Assembly (NCBI GenBank): GCA_025677825.1
Contig: JAIXMO010000022.1
Location: 405,742 to 469,741 of the forward strand
Length of the DNA: 64,000 bases
Direction of reading: 5' to 3'
Origin: Helicostylum pulchrum
Taxonomy: Eukaryota; Mucoromycota; Mucoromycetes; Mucorales; Mucoraceae
Position 1 is the first letter of the stretch. Every line of letters begins with the position of its first letter. The notes under the pieces were generated by a model. It worked only from the letters and a program-made list of their open reading frames with translations, made no database searches and had not been told where the DNA came from. The translations under genes and the position numbers were made by a program. Of this stretch, positions 11,826-22,740 are shown piece after piece.

Positions 11826-13669
11826 ATGCCTACTTCAAAGCTCACGTAAGTAAAAAAAAAATTAAGACGCTTTTTTTTTTATTATAACTTGAGACTAATC
11901 TCTTTTTGAAATTAGCTTACAACAACAACAACAACTTCTTACCGCAGCCTGTTTAGCTGTACTTAACTCACCGGATACTGTGTATCCTGTTATGTGGACA
12001 CCTTTTGAACTTTTCGTTTTTAAGGCCCATAACTTTTATAAAAACCTGGTTTACTTTGCTTTAGCTTTTGCTATCGCCTTGTTCTCCTTGTTTGTCTCCA
12101 AATATAGCCTCATCTTTCTTGCCGTTACCTTGGGATTAGTAAGAATTTACTCTCTCGACGGCAAACGCGTCATTAGAGATGCTGCTCGTTGGTATTGGTA
12201 CGAATGTTCTGATAACCACGAGGGGGTTCGGGGGTCAAATCACGTTCCTTCTATTGATAATAGGGATAATAGCTGTTACTGTAGCACTCTTGGCGCAGAA
12301 GATGATGCTGGCTTATTATCCAAGTCGGATATTGATGGTTGCTGTTACTGTAGTAGTCTTGAAGGTGAAGATGCTGGTAGCCACAATTCTGGCGCCACCG
12401 GTCACTGTTACTGTAGCGCTCTTGGTGAAAAAGATGACGCTGGTGCCGGTGAGAGCAATTCCTGCTGTTACTGTAGTAGTCTTGAAGGTGAAGATGCTGG
12501 TGGGGTTGCTAGAGGTGATGATGCGATTGCAGAAGTAGGAGTAAGCAATGCTCATGTACCTGGAGAAACTGACTTGAGCGATGTTCATGGTGCGAATGAC
12601 ATCAATCTCGTCGATGGTGAATTTTTGGGATGCGTAGATACTAACTTGTTAGTATTAAATGCAGGGATTTCTGGTGACATTAATCCAGCATTTTTAGAAA
12701 CCAAGTTCTTATCTCCTCCTACCGAGAAGATGGATAATTTTAATACAGTTCTTGTATTTTATCCTTTTGTTGAAGTCGAAAAAGAATGTGGTGGTAGTAA
12801 CACTCCTTTTTCATATTTCAAAAATTATTCTAAGGTGCAAGTAGATTCGGTTCGTCGTTCTCGTTTACGAGTTCGTCGTTTAATCCGTTCTCGCCCTGGT
12901 GTACCTCGTTGTGCACGCCTTAGACCTCTCCGCTTGTCTAGCGATTCTTCTTTCCGTTGCTCTTCCTCTTTGGCTGAGTATATGGAAGTAGATAGCTTTG
13001 ATGATGAGTTGGAAAAGATGGCTAACTTTTGCGAACCAATGGATATTGACTCTTTTGAGGAAATGTCCGATAGAGGTAATGAACAGGAGTTAGTTGTTGG
13101 CAATTTTGGATCTTTTTCTTTTGGTTACGTACCAAACTTAAAAGAAGGCTCTTTTGAGCCTGTAGTCACTGGTGCTGGTTCACCAGTTGTATCTATACCT
13201 TTTACACCATCTTTTGGTGTATTTTCACCACCTTCATGTGGTGTACTTTTGCCACCATCTTCGAATGGTATATTTTTGAAGGAACCCGTTCCCTCAGATG
13301 GCGTACCTGTAGCGGGTACTAAATTTGAAACGTCTGTTTCCAAGGAGCGTGGGCTCACCCCTCTTCCTGAGCCTGTGGTTCAGGAAAATCTTGCCCCGGG
13401 AAAAGAAAACGTATCTGTTTCTTTGACCGAGGCAATTACTTCTTCATCTTCGAGACCTGCGATGAAGGTACCTGCTGCGGTCTTGAGAACAAGACCAATG
13501 ATTGCGTCTCCCAAGCCGCCAAGGCCAAGACCGACGTCGTCTTCTACCACTGCCACTACTTCTGCAAGACCTTTGGTAGAAGACCCATTCAATTCAAAGC
13601 CCTTGAATAAAATGCCTGTCTCTGGCATGAAAGTAAAGCCAACGGCTTCTACTTCTTCTTCTTTGTCGT

Positions 13670-13705
<36 letters not shown>

Positions 13706-13940
13706 AAAAGCAAAGCACTAAATCAATTTTAGATGCATTATTTGACGGTAAGATATATATATATATATTAAAAATTTAACTCTGGGTACTAAAAAAACAC
13801 GTGTTTATAATATAGACGCGGAAGAAGAAGAAGAGGAAGAAGAAGAACTCAAGAAAAAAGAGGAAAAGGAAGAAAAGAAGCACAATAAAAAAGTAGATGG
13901 CAGAAGAATAGTTCACCCTAAAGCTCGCATGATTAGATAA
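11826..13940 (+). CDS. Unrecognised membrane protein with CYCS repeats (repeat family gene, copy 1)
   Basis: Exons 11826-11845, 11916-13747 and 13816-13940 join in frame to about 658 residues. The ATG codes for MPTSKLTLQQQQQLL, and the splice sites GTAAGT/TTAG and GTAAGA/ATAG are clean. Visible layout: a Gln-rich N-terminus; a two-helix hydrophobic hairpin at about residues 50-85; four C-Y-C-S repeats at about 127, 150, 171 and 191, each followed by an acidic D/E-D-A-G unit; a strongly basic Arg-rich patch around residues 310-345; two related acidic blocks (MEVDSFDDELEKM and MDIDSFEEM); a Pro/Gly/Phe-rich segment; a Ser/Thr-rich segment with poly-Thr; and a Glu/Lys-rich tail ending KARMIR. 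It resembles no family I know. The hairpin suggests a membrane anchor. The very high identity to copy 2 argues for a recent duplication or gene conversion. Confidence 0.75.
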
Positions 13941-13962
13941 ACAATTTCTGCCATCTACTTTT
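13889..13962. repeat. Perfect 17 bp inverted repeat spanning the stop codon
   Basis: The arm AAAAGTAGATGGCAGAA (13889-13905) is exactly complemented at 13946-13962, leaving a 40 nt loop. The loop contains the last coding residues and the TAA at 13938-13940. The same stem-loop is present in copies 2 and 3. In RNA it would form a strong hairpin at the coding/3' UTR junction. Its role, if any, is unknown. Confidence 0.85.
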
Positions 13963-13989
13963 ATTCAATCCTTGTAAAAAAACAAAAAA

Positions 13990-14890
13990 CAAAGAAGAAG
14001 TCAAGAGAAACACAAATGAGCTCCTTTTCATGGAAAAACCAGCGGTAGAATATCAAGACAGGTATAATAAATGACACCCGGTAAATCATCACTCAGAAAT
14101 AGAGTATCAAGACAAATGTGGTGAAATCAGTTGTAGCAAAGCAAAAGAAACATCATAGCTGATACCTGGTTCAATTAGCCATAGCAAGCCAAGAAAAGAA
14201 ACATATCTGATACCTGGTTAAATCTGCAAGATAAATTTGAATGATATCTACCGTGTCAAAAATCAGCAAGAGAATGTCAAGACCAAAACCTCTTACCCTC
14301 CTTTACTATCTTACGAAAAAAAAAATCTAGATTTTTCCTTTGGCTAAACCACTTGAAAGTTACTTGAAAAATCAAAAGGCCTTTTGTTGTTGTGCCTTCT
14401 TAGGGGTAATGTTTACTTATTTAACAATATCACTGAAATGAGAAGCCAAAATATTTCATTGCTTCAAGATTTTCAAGATTGCAATCGTGAAGGAAAAAAA
14501 AGAACACTCACCACTGAATTACGAAGAATTGCTACAGATTCTCCTTCAAGATATTTATGATTGAACATTCTTGCTGATTAACAAGAAAGAGTTGAAACAA
14601 AACCATTCACTCTGTAATTTCAACCAAACTGAAATTACATCAAATTCATCAAATACCCGCTACAATATATCAAATAGGTAATGTCTACTAAAAAAAAAAT
14701 AGTTTCTGAACCACTCTCTCACTTTTGATCTTTAGGTAGTAGGAAGGAAATCATTATATTATTCAAGAAGCGGAGAAGAGTTGTCAATATTACACATGAA
14801 AACCATCTTTTTTAAAGAGGTAAGTATTCTTCAATCTGTATGTACAATATTAACGTTTTTTATTTAAAACAAGTACTATAGAAAGATGAA
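13990..14890 (+). repeat. Repeat-rich 3' flank with splice-like signals
   Basis: Short modules recur here: variants of ATCAAGACA, of ACCTGGTTAAAT, and of a TCAAG..TTTATGATTG block. Intron-like GT..AG segments occur at about 14,676-14,733 and at 14,820-14,881 (GTAAGT to CTATAG). The arrangement is conserved in all three copies. It may be a long spliced 3' UTR, a separate non-coding transcript, or decayed coding sequence. Confidence 0.45.
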
Positions 14891-14904
14891 AATTCGGCGT
14901 CAAG

Positions 14905-15096
14905 ATGGGCTATTCTTTCAAGGATCCAAATATCCCTTTTGCTCTCTCTCATGATCTGAGATCTCTCCACCAAAGAGGCATATATCACAAAACCAAGTTT
15001 ATAATCCTTCCTCTACTTATGTTATCTGGCAACAAGTATTCATTGTTGGTACCTTTTTGTAAAGAGATTGAGATGCCCACACTTCTAGACCTATAG
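14905..15096 (+). CDS. Small ORF in the repeat's 3' flank (copy 1)
   Basis: A 63-codon ORF begins MGYSFKDPNIPFALSHDL. A related ORF starts identically in copy 2. Copy 3 has a 2 bp deletion that breaks the frame after about 37 codons. It lies directly after an ideal 3' splice site, so its sequence may instead be part of a spliced exon in another frame. No family was recognised, and the broken copy 3 argues against strong coding constraint. Confidence 0.25.
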   Translation: MGYSFKDPNIPFALSHDLRSLHQRGIYHKTKFIILPLLMLSGNKYSLLVPFCKEIEMPTLLDL

Positions 15097-15196
15097 TTAA
15101 ACAGTTAAAATATTATATTAATAAAGTTTATACTATAGTCATATACCTTTCCCGTTGGCGTTTTTTCTTCTTCTTGAATGTGTAGATATAAATAAG

Positions 15197-15836
15197 ATGA
15201 AGCTTTTCTGCTTATCTTTTTTTTTTTCGTAAAAAAATAAACAAAATGAATACCTTTTTTTTTTTTTTTTTTTTGGTATATGAATATTAGGTATTACCTT
15301 TCTACATTTTGAATATCTCAGTACACGTTCAGAAAGAAAGCGCTCTTTTGCATGGCGGTTGATTTAAGAAGAGCAGTATCTTTTTGTACGAACATAAAAG
15401 AAAGAAACAGTGATTAATTTTTTTATTGGACTGATAAAATAGCGGGTCTATTTTCTCATGCGATCTATTTAACATGTCTGCAACTTGTTGTTACAACCCA
15501 AAAATGTCTCATGCGTCAGATATTTTTTTGCCTGAACGTGTAACAAGAAAAAGGAATTTCGCTTACGTTCCCGTTAACCGATAACCATTTTTTTTTTTGT
15601 AACTGACAATTTTATTTCTTATGTGAGCGATTTTTAAACTTTGGTATCTCAGTGATTTTCAAGCTATACCTTCCATTACTGATCCCCTTAAATCCTCATA
15701 ATATACGAAAGGAACAAAGATAACGAAAAAGTTGTCTAAAAGCGGACTTAATATACTTTTTTTTTTTTTTACGTTTTATCATTACACGAAACACTTTTTG
15801 GTCCCCTTCTTTTTACACATAAAACAGAAACAAAAC
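15197..15836. other. Intergenic region between repeat copy 1 and VPS16
   Basis: AT-rich, with T-runs. No ORF or RNA gene that I can support. The promoter of VPS16 presumably lies in the last few hundred bases. Confidence 0.5.
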
Positions 15837-18800
15837 ATGGCGCCTAACCCTACGTCTGACTGGACCGAACTTCACGTAAGTATATATACAACAATGAACA
15901 AGTCTCTCTTTGAGCTTCAAAACTAAACCACATTTTTGTTTGCTTAGGATCGTTTTTACAGGTAAAAGAAAGAAAAAGAACATGCTTAAAAAAAAGTTTC
16001 AAATTCATCTAATATTTTACAAAAAAAACTTATTAGAAAGCAAGAGATTTACTCCTTGTCATGGAACCAAACCGACTTGTCTAAGTTTATGATCTCGGGT
16101 GCACAATATGGTGGACCCATTGGTAAAAATGAAAAGAAAAAAAAAAAGCTACAGTTTTTTTTTATTAGTTACTAACCTTTGTATCGTGTAGCCATGATTA
16201 GAGATGACAAGAAAGTTTTATTGCTTCAGAAACAACAACCTATTAAACCTACTATTTACATGTACACCAGTGCAGGAAAACTTATTGAACAAATTCAGGT
16301 ACGCACAACTTTTTTTTTTTTTAAAAAAAAAATAATAAAAATAAAAAAGTGTTATTGAAAATGATGTATGTAGTGGGATAAAGGACGTATTGTAGCGTTA
16401 GGATGGACAGATCAAGAGCAACTGGTTGTTGTTACAGATGATGGGTCTGTTAGATTATATACTTTACACGGAAACTATACACAATTCTCTTTAGGAAAGG
16501 TAAAACACAATTTGGATTTACGTGTGTATATATATTTAACAAAATGATAAGGATGCAAAAAATGACGGTGTTATCGATTGTCAAATTTGGGGAGGAGGAT
16601 TAATAGCCATGACCAGTAAATGCCAACTTATATCCGTTACGAATTTTGAAGAGCCTCAACCGAAGCCCATGGCCGAGATCAACTTGGAAGAGCCACCTCA
16701 CAGTTGGACTGTGGTGCCGCCTCAATTTACGCTCAGTCGACATGTTGAAGTCTTGATCGCTACGGGATCAACTATTCTTGTTGTCGATAGTAAAGAAGCT
16801 ACTGATCAACACTTGACTCAGGGGCCCTTTACTAAAATGGTGGTTTCACCTAACGGTAAATTCTTGGCGTTGTTTACTTTGGATGGTAAATTATGGGTGG
16901 TGTCTACGGATTTTCAAAAGAACCTGTCAGAGTATGCAACAAAATCCAAGATCCCGCCTCAGCAACTCGTGTGGTGCGGTACGGATTCAGTTGTGCTGTA
17001 CTGGGATAAAATTGTATTGATGGTAGGTCCGTTTGGCGATTGGATCAAGTACACGTACGAAGACCCCATTTATCTTGCGTCTGAAATTGACGGCGTACGC
17101 ATTATCAGTAACGATAAATGTGAGTTGCTTCAAAAGGTGCCCGCTTCGACGGAAAAAATCTTTAAAATTGGGTCTACTGAACCTGCCGCCATGTTGTTTG
17201 ATGCGCTTGATCATTATGAAAGAAAGAGTCCTAAAGCCGATGAAAATATTCGTAGTATTAAGGCAGAGTTGGTAGAGGCGGTGGACAGTTGTATTGAAGC
17301 AGCCGGGTTTGAATTTCAGCATCAGTATCAACGTTCGTTATTAAAGGCTGCGTCCTTTGGTAAATGCTTTTTGGAAAATTACAATGCGAATAATTTTGTC
17401 GATATGTCACAGACGATTCGAGTTTTAAATGCTGTAAGGTTTTATGATGTGGGAATTCCGTTGACCTATGCACAGTAAAGTATATAAAGCCGATTGCTAA
17501 AAAGAAAAAAAAGGAAAAAAAAAATACAGTTTTTGACATTTTTTTTTTAATTTTAGATATAAGCGTCAAAGTCCAGATGTATTGATTGATCGTTTGATTA
17601 ACCGTAACAGTCATTTACTTGCTATTCGAATTGCAGAGTACCTGAAACTTCGTACGGATAAAATTCTTATTCATTGGGCTTGCGAAAAGATCAAGTCGTC
17701 TACAGAAGACGAAGAAAGTATTTGCAGAACAATTGTAGACAAGTTGGCAAAGAAACCAGGACTGTCGTATGCGGAAATTGCAAAGACTGCTCATGATGCT
17801 GGTCAGACGCGATTAGCTACCAAGTTGTTGGATTATGAACCTAGAGCTGCTGATCAAGTACCTTTGCTTATTTCGATGCAGGAAGATGAAACTGCATTAA
17901 TTAAAGCTATCGATAGTGGTGACACTGACTTGGGTATGTTTGTAGCTGTTTATTTTTGTAACTGTTTTTTATTTATTTTTTATTTCGTAGTGTACCTGGT
18001 TATTTTTCATTTGAAACGTAAATTACCTCTTGGAGAATTCTTTAGGATGATTAATAATAAACCCATGGCGTGTAATCTTTTGGAGGTTTATTGTAAAGAA
18101 CAAGATACGGAACTTTTGAAAGATTTCTATTATCAAGATGATCGGAGAATCGATAGTGCTAATATCGTATTATCTGAAGGTTTCAGTGAATTGGTAAAAA
18201 AAAAAAAAAAAAAAGCTTCCCTGATTGTCACTTTTTTTTTTTGGTACTCAATTTTTGCTCAAAATAGGATATTGCAGAACGTATCAAGAAACTCAAGATT
18301 GCAGGAAAAACGTACAGTGAACATCGTGAACAAGCATTTGAAGCCAAGGTAACTTTAATAAAAAAAAAAGGAAAGACATTTTATTTACTTTGTATTTAAA
18401 TTAGGCAGTGGATGAAGCTATTAAATTACTTCAGTTCCAACTCACACTTGAAAAAGATACCCAACAATCATTTACTGGACTTTCTACAAGTGAAACCATT
18501 TACAAGTGTACGACTCTTGGACAACATCATAAAGCTACCAAAGTCAAAACTGATTTCAAGATCCCTGATAAAAGGTAAAAATATAATGTATATATTTTAG
18601 TGTATACACATATTAAACCTTTTTTTTTTTTAAATAGATTTTGGTGGGTCAAATTGCGTGCTCTTGTTGAGGTAAGAGATTGGGAAACATTGGAAAAGTT
18701 GGCAAAAAGTAAAAAATCACCTATTGGTTACGAAGTAAGTACATCACACATACAGTATTTGGTAGTACGTACAGATAAATTAAAGTTTTTTTTTTTTTTT

Positions 18801-19128
18801 TTTTTTTTTTTTTCGTGTGTAGCCATTTGTTGAAGAATGTATTAAAGCAAAACAATACCAGGAAGCATCTAAATATATTCTTAAATGTGACCCACCTGTT
18901 CGACCTATGCTGTTTGTAAAAATTGGTGCGTTTAAAGAAGCTGGTGAACAAGCTTACTTGAATAAAGACGTAGAAGGTTTAAGGTAAAGTTATATATATG
19001 AATAGTACCACAATACTTTTTTTTATTGATTTCGTTGTTTTTGTTGTAGACAAGTACGAGCCAAATGTACAAATCATATTGTTGCACAAGAACTAGATTC
19101 TCTTCTGGCTCAACTCAATGCGAAGTAA
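15837..19128 (+). CDS. VPS16: Vacuolar sorting protein 16 (HOPS/CORVET core subunit)
   Basis: Thirteen exons join in frame to about 820 residues, close to the usual VPS16 length: 15837-15875, 15948-15961, 16037-16122, 16192-16298, 16374-16499, 16552-17474, 17557-17933, 17991-18193, 18268-18348, 18405-18574, 18638-18734, 18823-18983, 19050-19128. The N-terminal half is a beta-propeller opening [20 protein letters not shown] and including [10 protein letters not shown] and [16 protein letters not shown]. The C-terminal half is the alpha-solenoid, with [20 protein letters not shown] and the conserved [19 protein letters not shown]16 is a core scaffold of the HOPS and CORVET tethers and binds VPS33; it is needed for fusion at endosomes and the vacuole. 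The 14 bp second exon was accepted because it restores both frame and conserved sequence. The family call is secure. Confidence 0.95.
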
Positions 19129-19273
19129 ACTTGAAACTCATTTTGTTGTCGTTCAAAGCAGACACTGAGTCTAAATTAAAAACCTTATATATAAAAAATG
19201 TCGTTATTTTTTTTTTTCCGTTTTCTTTCTTTCTTTCTTTCCATTTTTTTTTTCTTTCTTCTTTCTTTTCAAA

Positions 19274-21083
19274 ATGAATAATCAACTGGAATTTGATACT
19301 AAATCAGTTATAGCAGGTGTGCTTATTATTCTTGCAACTGTTAGTGTCTTCCGTAAAGGATGGAATCCAACTCAATTTTTTAAAGTCGTGTGGTCAATAC
19401 TCCGTCACTGGAGTCAGTTCACAAAGGTCTGGTGATAAAATGATGTCTTTTGTTTTAAATAGCATGTTATTAAACTTTTGTAATAGAACTTATTTACGCT
19501 ATCTTTAACGACATCAGAGCAATCGAGATTTGAAGAGGAATTCAAGTACTTGATCGTGACTTCTTCTTTATTCAACGAAACACCTCAACAATCTACATTT
19601 GACTCGACAAGGAGGAGAAAGTTGGATTTAGATACGAATAAATCACTAACGGTCCAAGTGCTGTTTGTCAGTACATTAAATGTGATTATCAGCGTGGTTA
19701 TTTTCACGAAATTTAATTCTGTCTCACCATTGGTATTTACATGCTTAGTACCAGCTTATTTCACTACTTGTTACTTTCTTTACCGGCACCATGTAAAGTA
19801 TTAACAGCAGAGGGAAGGTTATTTTAATTTATATGGTACTAACTACATTTTTTGTTTTGTATAGAGACATGTACAAGTCCGCAGAATCCATGCATCAGCA
19901 CTAGATTCTATGCATAAAATGATATCCTTGTCTCAGGAAAGTGATGGCATCCTGATCCGGTTATTAAATCAGTTTCATTCCACATCTGATAAATTACAAC
20001 AACAAACATTAGGCACTTGTTTGTCTGCTCATTTTGAAACTTATACAGAACTTGTGTTCCTGTTACAGCCTTTGATCGATAGTGGCAACTTGACCACTTT
20101 ACGTGATATGTATAATGTAAACGGGGAAATACCTTCATTGTTGTTGGGATTTGATTCTCTTCAGTATAATATGGATGATATTGATTTGATATATTCAGTG
20201 ATTAGTTGGAAGCGCCGTGAGTACTTGTTGTACCTGTTGGCGTTGGATGTCATGTCGAACAATAGAACCAATAATCATTACGGAAAGAATTGGAGACAGG
20301 CTATTCAAGTCAATACAATGTTGGTACAAGAGTATAATCAATTTAATAAGAAATTACTTGATATTACAACTACTACTGCTAGTGAGTACATTTTGAACTA
20401 GTTACACTTTTTTATTGTTATTTTCTAATAACTTTCTTTATTTAAAAAAAAAAAAAAAGCTGAAAAAGTAGAAACTGTTTGTTCACCAACAGTAATTACA
20501 CCTGTACAACAAAAAGATAGTTCACCAAGTGCTTCATCAGATACTCGTTCACTTACTTTAATGCATCGTGTCTCTGCTCTTGAAAAGCATGTTGAAGATA
20601 TTCAAGCTAAGCTATTCTTATGTAAGCAAGACACCAAGTCACTTTCGTCCGGTCGAGGTACGCTGACAAAATAATTAAAAAAAAATAATATACTCAATTT
20701 ATCTCTATTTTTACCATCCCCCTTATTCAGTATCAGTACTAGGGTTAGAAAGAATGAGTAAACGATTTAATCATATTGATCAACATATTCGTCAACTATT
20801 AACACAATGGGAAGAAAGTAAAATGACATTAAATACACTATTAGAAGACGAACAATCAAAATTAACAACAATTGCATTACTACCTTCACCTCCTTCTTCA
20901 CCTCGTGGTAAATCATTTCAAGAAGAATCAATTCATTCTATTAATGAAGTGAGTCGAAGTAAAAGCTGTAGTGGTGGTGAATTTAATAATACCACCAACA
21001 GTTTACCTTCGTTGACTAAAAATAGATTAAGACGTATCCAGTCTTTGAAAACCAATAGCAGTAGAATTGCGGTTGAAAAATAA
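19274..21083 (+). CDS. Vezatin/Inp2-like (myosin-binding motif of peroxisomes) membrane protein
   Basis: Five exons (19274-19426, 19487-19792, 19865-20381, 20460-20657, 20731-21083) join to about 508 residues. Seen directly: an early hydrophobic segment (VIAGVLIILATVSVF); the stretch FEEEFKYLIVTSSLFNE; a predicted helix pair (VQVLFVSTLNVIISVVIF and a following hydrophobic segment); then a long helical region and a Ser-rich tail. This order matches the fungal vezatin-like family, in which yeast Inp2 recruits myosin V to peroxisomes. The assignment rests on layout and remembered family motifs, so treat the family as probable and the peroxisomal role as inferred. The first intron has an unusual donor (GTCTGG), but the join restores a long open frame. 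The gene starts 145 bp after VPS16 on the same strand. Confidence 0.65.
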
Positions 21084-21334
21084 GATATACCGCTTAAATT
21101 GAACTATAAATACACTACCTCTTACTTACTTTATTAAAATTAAATTATATGTACGCATGTGATGATGATACCACTGTCAAAAAAAAAAACCGAGATTTTT
21201 TGGTTTAAAAGTAAATGTTATAAAATACAAATAAAAAAGAAAGTTCCTAAAAACACAATAAGGAGTGAGTTAGACAGGTTTACTATACTTTTAACTCTTT
21301 TACTTTTTATGTACCCTCTTCTTCTTTAAAGAGA

Positions 21335-22080
21335 ATGAAAAAGATTCGAATATCTCGAGCGAAATTTGAAAATATTGTGTACCTAACACTGAATGTAATA
21401 AACATTTCAACTTATTTAATGGTATTTGCTGCATCTATTGTAAAGGCAAACCAAGGGACATTGGCTGACATCATTCAAGCCATTTATTGCACGTAAAAAA
21501 AAAACACAGAAAAAAAAACCCTTTCTGCTGTATTAAACATGTGTTTTTTTATTGTAGAATGATTAGCTTCTTACTTATCCTGCATGAATTTACGTCACCT
21601 GCATGGTCCCAAATGTATTTTGGTTTTCTAAGTATACATCGGGGTAAAAGTTTATTAATGTTATTGTGGGTGTATAAAAAATATACTGTATATAGTAAAC
21701 CCTTTTTCATGTAACTTCTTTTTAGTTTAGGTTGTCTTGTGATGTGTGAAATTGCATTTAATATCATCGTGGCTATTATAACATTTACAATTGGATTTGG
21801 ATATTTTATACTTTCTTTAATACCTGTATTACCTCCACCAAACGCCTTTTTAATTCATTGGAGAAATCACAAGGATTTTTGGGCAGAAGGATTGGATTTA
21901 GCTGTACCTCCTACTACTACAGTTCCTGCTGCTGCTGCTGCTGCTGTCACTCCCATGATGATGATGCCTCATCCGTCTGCCTGGCATCCTAATGCTTCAC
22001 TTCAACCCATGTATAATATCGAGTATTCTAAATTTCAGAATTATATAGTCGATGATAATAATAAAGTTGCGATTTATTGA
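21335..22080 (+). CDS. Four-helix membrane protein (possibly Tvp15/COPI-associated-like)
   Basis: Exons 21335-21492, 21558-21643 and 21731-22080 join to about 197 residues. I see four hydrophobic segments: IVYLTLNVINISTYLMVFAA, the region MISFLLILHEF..MYFGF, CLVMCEIAFNIIVAIITFTI, and GYFILSLIPVL. A short Ala/Met/Pro-rich cytosolic tail follows. The size and the four-helix plan with a short inter-helix HRG motif recall fungal Golgi Tvp15/COPI-associated proteins. I cannot confirm this from sequence alone, and a Mucoromycota-specific protein is equally possible. The third exon's acceptor was placed at the second of two nearby AGs because the first gives an immediate stop. Confidence 0.6.
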
Positions 22081-22578
22081 TCTTGTTACCTTTTAAGAGC
22101 ATATGGTACACTACAAAAAAAAAAAAAAAAAAATGCGGCACAATTCTTTTTCCCTCAGTAAAAAAAAAAAAACTGTATAGGAAGTAAGCGTTATATTTGT
22201 ATCAAACGATTTGGTGCACCATAAAAAAGACAACAGCCGGTTTTTTTATTCCTAATTTGAACGTCAAAAAGATTTTTTTTTGCAGCGAAAAAAAAAAAAA
22301 AAAAAAAAAAGTTTTAACAGGTACAAGTGTATATGATATCATTTAAAAGGGTGCGTTCATTTCTTTTTTTTATGCGCGTGCAGAAGAAAGAAAAAACGTT
22401 TCTTTTTTTACTATCTTTTTTTTTTTTTTTTTTTTTATAACGTGAGCCCCATATTATGCGTTTTATCAGTGCGCTTTTAAATTGTTTTTTTATTTTATTT
22501 TATTGCTCAGCTGAGATATTTTTTCTATCTTCTTCTTTCTTTCTTCTTTTGCAACTTTTTTTTTCTTTTTCTTTTAGT

Positions 22579-22703
22579 ATGAAAGCTCGTTCAAAGACAA
22601 ACAAAGTGTTGGATATTATTCTCTCTGAAGAAAAGTTTTACTTTCCAGGAGAAACCATTCGAGGTAAAAAAAAAAAGAGAGTTACATTCACATTTGTAAA
22701 CCA

Positions 22704-22740
<37 letters not shown>

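Larger units (their letters stand above)
11175..15196 (+). repeat. Dispersed gene-bearing repeat, copy 1 (complete)
   Basis: This stretch of about 4.0 kb recurs in inverted orientation as copy 2 (31,645-35,707) and, truncated, as copy 3 (44,510-47,535). It contains a complete three-exon gene (11,826-13,940) and about 1.25 kb of conserved repeat-rich 3' flank. Both outer ends carry an imperfect direct repeat with a shared TGTAG and TAAATAAGATG core (11,175-11,194 and 15,174-15,196). There are no long terminal repeats and no transposase-like domain that I can see. It may be a segmental duplication or a non-autonomous element. Confidence 0.85.

Noticed and set aside
12179..13718. Several long ORFs overlapping the CYCS gene in other frames (and the same in copies 2 and 3)
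   Set aside because: They arise from Ser/Thr/Glu-rich coding repeats; the three-exon model explains the region with clean splice sites.
14160..14215. GGTTCAA and GGTTAAA motifs as tRNA B-boxes
   Set aside because: No cloverleaf can be folded around them, and they belong to the repeated modules of the dispersed unit.
16987..17614. Antisense ORFs over the VPS16 exons
   Set aside because: Composition and frame show they are shadows of the VPS16 coding strand.
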